This document shows, in pieces, positions 59,805-64,000 of a stretch of 64,000 bases of DNA (its first letter is position 1; the number at the start of each line of letters is the position of its first letter). Under the pieces are notes generated by a model. It saw only the letters and a list, made by a program, of their open reading frames with translations, ran no database searches and was not told the DNA's origin. Source of the stretch: Bacillota bacterium (lineage in GTDB: Bacteria > Bacillota > Clostridia > Acetivibrionales > DSM-1351); NCBI GenBank assembly GCA_023439045.1, contig JAEXOY010000043.1, positions 254,978 through 318,977 of the forward strand. Direction: 5' to 3'. Position numbers and translations under genes: made by a program.

Positions 59805-61556
59805 ATGGACAAAGTACAGAAAAAGTTTACATTATTTAGAACAACCAGGTTTAAAGTAATATTTCTTTTTTTAGTAATTATTTTTAGTCTTGGGAGTATT
59901 CTTTGCTATACTTCTATTTCTCGAATGAACACCATATCTTCTGATATCTTCGGCCAGCAAGGCTTAGTACTAACTGATAATATTACCAAATATATAAATG
60001 GAGATCAGTTTGAGCAATTGACAAAGACTGAAGATGATAGTTCGCCCTTCTTTAATGAAGTAAGACTTAAAATGGTTGAAGAAAAATTAAAGTCCAACTG
60101 TAGATTTCTTTATACTATGTCAAAAGTCTCCGATTCTACATATAAGTACGTTATTGATGCGAGTGCAGACCCCACAGATGAAGAAAACTTCTCACCTATC
60201 GGAACAGAAGAAGATATTACTCAATTTGATCCCTCTATAATAAAAGCAATGGACAACGGGATCTCCACCTATAGTAAACTTGAATACACTGATGAGTATG
60301 GATGGTCCTTGTCCTCATATTCTCCGATAAAGAATTCAAGCGGTAATGTAGTTGGTATCGTAGGCTGCGACTATCCTGCTGATGACCTATACAATAAAAT
60401 ATATCAAAGTGCTTTTCTGCAAATTCTTATTACATCAGTGTTTTGCTTTATCTTCCTAATTATATTAGTTTTGGCTACCTATAGTTTCTTTAGAACTGTC
60501 AATTCACTTGGATCGGCTGCTGATAAAATGTCTAAGGGGGAACTTAATGTATCAGTCACTGCCAGGGCTGGGGTTGAAATGCAGAAACTCATAGAATCCT
60601 TTTCTATCATGTCATCTTCAATGAATAACATTATTTCATCTATTGTAGAAACCTCTAACAAAGTTTGCGAGATTTCAGCAGAGGTTGACTCTTTCAATGA
60701 GGCTTCGTTAGTTGCTTCCGAAGAAATTAGTGCCTCTATAGAGGAGTTGTCCAGTAGCTCTAATCACCAATTATCAGTTGCTAAAATAGGCCAAGAAAAA
60801 ATCAATAGTACAATTAATAATATTACCTCTGTTTCAAACAAGATTGAAAGTGCCAATAACTATTCAGATATTACAACCGAACAATTAAATGTGGAAATGT
60901 CTAAAATTAAATCACAAATTGAGATAATAGAAAAGAGTAAGTCTGCAATTTCAAATACAACTCAAATAATATCTGGACTATCTGAAAAATCCAACCAAAT
61001 TGGAAAAATTATTGACCTTATACGTAGTGTTGCTGCACAGACAAACCTCTTGGCGCTCAACGCAGCCATTGAAGCTGCCGGCGCTGGAGAACACGGCAAG
61101 GGCTTTGCAATTGTTGCAACCGAAATCCGTAAATTAGCAGAAGCGTCCACTATAAACAGCCGTACTATTGATGCTCTAATTAAAGAAATTCAGTTAGAGG
61201 TTGAGAATACTCTAACTGAAATTACTAATACTAGAGATATTATCGATATGCAGGTACAATTTATTTCTGAAACCTATTCCTCCTTTAACAATATTAACGA
61301 TAGCTTCAAACTAATAAATTCTTGTATAAAAGATATTTTTGATAGCATCAGTTTGTTTTCCAACTCAAATACAGAACTCGAAGCTCTAGTTTACGATATT
61401 GTGCAATCAGCACAGAATAATAGTGCTTGCACAAATGAAGTACGCGCTGCAATGAATGAACAAGTATTAAGGATTGAGGCTATATCAAGCTTATCTAGGA
61501 ACTTAAGAACTTCAATAGATAGCCTGCAGGAAAAGGTTACGGCATTTAAGATTTGA
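59805..61556 (+). CDS. Methyl-accepting chemotaxis protein
   Basis: This 583-residue chemoreceptor has an N-terminal membrane segment (VIFLFLVIIFSLGSILCYTS), an extracytoplasmic Cache-like sensing domain (about 45-195), a second membrane segment (about 200-225, ILITSVFCFIFLIILVLATY), a HAMP domain and a long coiled-coil signalling domain. The hairpin tip is AAQTNLLALNAAIEAAGAGE then HGKGFAIVA. The normally invariant Arg of EAARAGE is Gly here. The start follows AAAGGAGAGGACAT. The last 11 bases overlap the end of helD on the other strand. The ligand is unknown. Confidence 0.92.
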   Translation: MDKVQKKFTLFRTTRFKVIFLFLVIIFSLGSILCYTSISRMNTISSDIFGQQGLVLTDNITKYINGDQFEQLTKTEDDSSPFFNEVRLKMVEEKLKSNCRFLYTMSKVSDSTYKYVIDASADPTDEENFSPIGTEEDITQFDPSIIKAMDNGISTYSKLEYTDEYGWSLSSYSPIKNSSGNVVGIVGCDYPADDLYNKIYQSAFLQILITSVFCFIFLIILVLATYSFFRTVNSLGSAADKMSKGELNVSVTARAGVEMQKLIESFSIMSSSMNNIISSIVETSNKVCEISAEVDSFNEASLVASEEISASIEELSSSSNHQLSVAKIGQEKINSTINNITSVSNKIESANNYSDITTEQLNVEMSKIKSQIEIIEKSKSAISNTTQIISGLSEKSNQIGKIIDLIRSVAAQTNLLALNAAIEAAGAGEHGKGFAIVATEIRKLAEASTINSRTIDALIKEIQLEVENTLTEITNTRDIIDMQVQFISETYSSFNNINDSFKLINSCIKDIFDSISLFSNSNTELEALVYDIVQSAQNNSACTNEVRAAMNEQVLRIEAISSLSRNLRTSIDSLQEKVTAFKI

Positions 61557-63831
61557 GCAAAGTTGATATTTCTTTTTCATAGAGCACTGTCATTTCATGC
61601 AGTGCTCTTGTCATTGATACGTACAGCAACTTAGTATCTAGTTCGTCCTTGGGATAGTTTTCTTTATTTGCATTTGCAATGATTACTCCGTCAAATTCTA
61701 AACCCTTCGATAAGTATGATGGTACAATTACTAACCCGCTATGGTACTCCTTCTCATTGCCTGTCACTACATTTATATCTGAGAATGTATTTTTTAGGAT
61801 ATTGTAATAGTACTTACATTCCTCTGATGTTTTACAAATTACTGCTATAGATTTATAATTTGATTGTTTGTACTTATTAATAGTATTTGTCATAATAGAA
61901 GCTATCTCATTGGTATCCGTACATCTTACGAATTCTACTTCCTTGCCATGCCTTATAACTGGCTTTCCTTTGTATTCATTTAGGTGCTGTAAATTTGAGA
62001 TGACCCTGTTGGCACTTTCCATTATTTCTACTGTCGTTCTATAACTTTGCTCAAGCTGTATATATCTGCACTGATCGTTAAAAACCTGTTCTACGAGTTC
62101 TTCCCACTTTCGTATACCTCTATATGAATGAATTCCCTGACAGAGGTCACCTAGTATTGTAAATGAACTATCCTTTACAATCTGCTTTAGAACATAGAAT
62201 TGAAATGCGCTAAAGTCCTGAGCCTCATCTATTACTATGTGTTTGACAGGTATCTTTTCGTCCATTCCATATATCTTATACTTGAGATATATAATGGGAG
62301 CTAAATCCTCCTGTTCAACTTTATTATCTATAAGCAGTTGTAGCGTTCTTGTCCGAACATATTCACAGATTTCTTCGCAATCAATGTACTTATCCACAAT
62401 TTTATGAAATATATCTGAATTGCTCATAAGATCCATATAATACTGATAAGGACTTAGCTTAGAAATTCTGCTAATGTAATCCTTAACAAACGTCTTTGCT
62501 TGTTTCTCTATCTTTTGAAGTATATTATCTCTTTTTTCATACAATTCTGTAAGCTTTTGTTGACGCTCTTCGATGTTTTTAACACTATCTTTTATTATTG
62601 CTGCCTTTAAATCAGATTGGGAATTTGTCTCCATAATATATTTCTGTTTGATTGGTGCTAATGCTGTTGATAGCGACTTCCTTAATTCATTTAACCTTTT
62701 TACAAAAGGCCACATGGAAAATTCCTTAATAAAAAGATTGTTTATTTGCTCATATGTCATTACTGTTTTCTTCCCAAATATTAAATCTTCTTTTGGAATA
62801 AAGTCCTTTTCAACTATATTTATATATTCATCTATTATGTTTTTGAAAAGCATTGATGTTTTTAGGATAGAACTCTCTTTTATAAGGTTATTAAGAATAT
62901 TCTCTTCTATAGTAGTATTATTATTAACGAATAAGTTAAGCTTTTCATTTGAATCAGTTATTTTAAGTTTCTTTCCAATGAGTTCTTGTGCAAAATCTTC
63001 AAACGTAGTTTGTTTGACTTTTTCTACACCAAGTTCAGGTAACACCTCGGAGATATAGTTTAGAAATAACCTATTAGGTGCTATTATCATAAAATTGTCA
63101 GGGTCAAATCTTTTTTCATACGTATAGATAAGGTAAGCTATTCTATGCAGGGCTATTGTCGTTTTCCCACTACCAGCAACACCCTGGACTATTAGAGGTT
63201 TCCACATGTCAGCTCTTACTATCGCATTTTGCTCTTCTTGGATTGTAGATACTATTTCCTTTAGCCTATTTTCAGCACTTGCCCCAAGATAGGATTGTAG
63301 GAATTCATCATTAGTTGTAATATCAATATCAAAAATTTCTTCAAGCTTACCATTATTAATGGAAAACTGCCTTTTAAGCTCCAAATTGCCATCAATTGTA
63401 CCACCCGGACATTCATAACTAGACGGCCCCAGTCTACCTTCATAATATAGATTTGCTATTGGTGCACGCCAATCAACTATTATTATTTCTTGATCTTCAT
63501 CTCTCGCTAGTGACATTTTACCAATGTATAACTTTTCTAAAACTTCACTATCAGTTTCACGAAAATCAATCCTAGCGAAATATGGCTTACTTCTTGCGGT
63601 ATACAGATTTCTGATTTTTAGTATTAAACTATCATGAATAATAGTGTTTACTAGTATACTGGTATAATCAGCACTACTTTCCCCACTCAAATGTCTCTTG
63701 ACATTTTCGAGATCGCTTCCTACTCGATTTCTCTTTTCAATGGCTTTTTCTAAACTAGACTCTACATACTCCAATGTATACCTGCACCTTTCTAGCTCTT
63801 CTCGATATGCTGGATGGTTTGCAGCTGGCAT
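61546..63831 (-). CDS. HelD-like DNA helicase / RNA polymerase recycling factor
   Basis: This 761-residue superfamily 1 protein has a coiled-coil N-terminal arm (about 5-60), DWRAPIANLYYEG (the HelD family motif), Walker A VQGVAGSGKTTIALHRIAYL, Walker B HIVIDEAQDFSAFQ, and motifs V/VI LSKGLEFDGVIIA and LLYVSMTRALHEM. HelD binds RNA polymerase, opens its clamps and frees stalled enzyme. The ATG at 63831 follows AAGGAGGTATGTTCT. It is the gene next to the rRNA operon, whose 5S gene ends 84 bases upstream. Confidence 0.9.
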   Translation of the reverse strand: MPAANHPAYREELERCRYTLEYVESSLEKAIEKRNRVGSDLENVKRHLSGESSADYTSILVNTIIHDSLILKIRNLYTARSKPYFARIDFRETDSEVLEKLYIGKMSLARDEDQEIIIVDWRAPIANLYYEGRLGPSSYECPGGTIDGNLELKRQFSINNGKLEEIFDIDITTNDEFLQSYLGASAENRLKEIVSTIQEEQNAIVRADMWKPLIVQGVAGSGKTTIALHRIAYLIYTYEKRFDPDNFMIIAPNRLFLNYISEVLPELGVEKVKQTTFEDFAQELIGKKLKITDSNEKLNLFVNNNTTIEENILNNLIKESSILKTSMLFKNIIDEYINIVEKDFIPKEDLIFGKKTVMTYEQINNLFIKEFSMWPFVKRLNELRKSLSTALAPIKQKYIMETNSQSDLKAAIIKDSVKNIEERQQKLTELYEKRDNILQKIEKQAKTFVKDYISRISKLSPYQYYMDLMSNSDIFHKIVDKYIDCEEICEYVRTRTLQLLIDNKVEQEDLAPIIYLKYKIYGMDEKIPVKHIVIDEAQDFSAFQFYVLKQIVKDSSFTILGDLCQGIHSYRGIRKWEELVEQVFNDQCRYIQLEQSYRTTVEIMESANRVISNLQHLNEYKGKPVIRHGKEVEFVRCTDTNEIASIMTNTINKYKQSNYKSIAVICKTSEECKYYYNILKNTFSDINVVTGNEKEYHSGLVIVPSYLSKGLEFDGVIIANANKENYPKDELDTKLLYVSMTRALHEMTVLYEKEISTLLKS

Positions 63832-63882
63832 AGAACATACCTCCTTAGTAATTCACAAGATGTTTTTTGAACGCAAACAAAA

Positions 63883-63903
63883 CCCCATGCTATTAACATG
63901 AGG
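63883..63903 (-). terminator. Terminator of the rRNA operon
   Basis: CCTCATG and CATGGGG pair with a seven-base loop, then TTTTGTTTGC on the minus strand, about 12 bases past the 5S end. Confidence 0.8.
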
Positions 63904-63914
63904 TCTTGATATAA

Positions 63915-64000
63915 ATCTGGCAGATTCCTACTTTCCCAGGTCGTCTCCAACCAAGTATCATCGGCACTAGGATGCTTAACTGCTGTGTTCGGTATGGGAA
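63915..64000 (-). rRNA. rrf: 5S ribosomal RNA, 3' part, cut by the window edge
   Basis: The minus strand reads TTCCCATACCGAACACAGCA, GTTAAGCATCCTAGTGCCGA, TGATACTTGGTTGGAGACGA and CCTGGGAAAGTAGGAATCTG, then CCAGA. This is the 3' two-thirds of bacterial 5S rRNA, including loop C (CGAACACAG) and the helix V segment. The 5' end and the rest of the operon lie beyond 64000. The exact 3' end is within a few bases. Confidence 0.95.

Noticed and set aside
62573..63058. 161-codon plus-strand frame opposite helD
   Set aside because: Shadow of helD with AT-rich hydrophobic composition.

Overview
The window looks like a chromosome segment of a low-GC, spore-forming member of the Clostridia. The evidence is an AT-rich sequence with strong GGAGG ribosome sites, a sporulation-type LonB, a zinc-type uS14, a KOW-domain protein between infA and map, and a full S10-spc-alpha ribosomal cluster ending in an rRNA operon. 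A Ruminiclostridium/Clostridium cluster III relative is my best guess from memory, not something I could test. Almost every gene is on the minus strand. The exceptions are a transposase remnant, a Cys-rich protein, a lytic transglycosylase, a methyltransferase and a chemoreceptor.

Layout. 1-5060 is an accessory strip just past the 3' end of ssrA (tmRNA). It has an ABC-F gene behind a terminator-bearing leader, a HigBA-type toxin-antitoxin pair with palindromic operators, and a decayed IS1182-type transposase, separated by repeated copies of the ssrA 3' end that look like stacked attachment sites. 5060-29400 is housekeeping: ssrA-smpB, a PHP phosphoesterase and DUF402 pair, a lytic transglycosylase, a DnaA-box cluster, tsaD, uppP, a secreted nuclease, lonB, clpX-clpP-tig, uvrC, an HPr-like protein without the phosphorylatable His, an ECF sigma/anti-sigma/membrane protein operon, a second Lon-like protease, and rimI-tsaB-tsaE. 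29500-36400 is accessory again: a membrane protein, an ABC exporter, an ArsR-tailed regulator, and a 1.7 kb plus-strand locus whose main content is about 23 tandem 34-35 bp hairpin units. 36498-59298 is rpsI-rplM, truA, the ECF-transporter energy module (split by a methyltransferase on the opposite strand), then rplQ back to rpsJ. 59805-64000 has a chemoreceptor, helD and the 3' part of a 5S rRNA.

Two things stand out. First, the hairpin array at 34878-35735 sits between a plausible plus-strand promoter and a plus-strand terminator, so it may be a structured repetitive RNA rather than passive DNA. Second, at least nine genes have their last codons and stop codon caught up in short degenerate tandem duplications that run into the spacer (the PHP gene, the Cys-rich gene, clpX, rimI, tsaB, the ArsR-tailed gene, truA, ecfA2, ecfA1). 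The same process may have acted across this genome.

Starts were moved to the codon with the best ribosome-binding site where the longest reading frame was clearly too long. Functions are assigned from recognised motifs and gene order only; no database search was possible.
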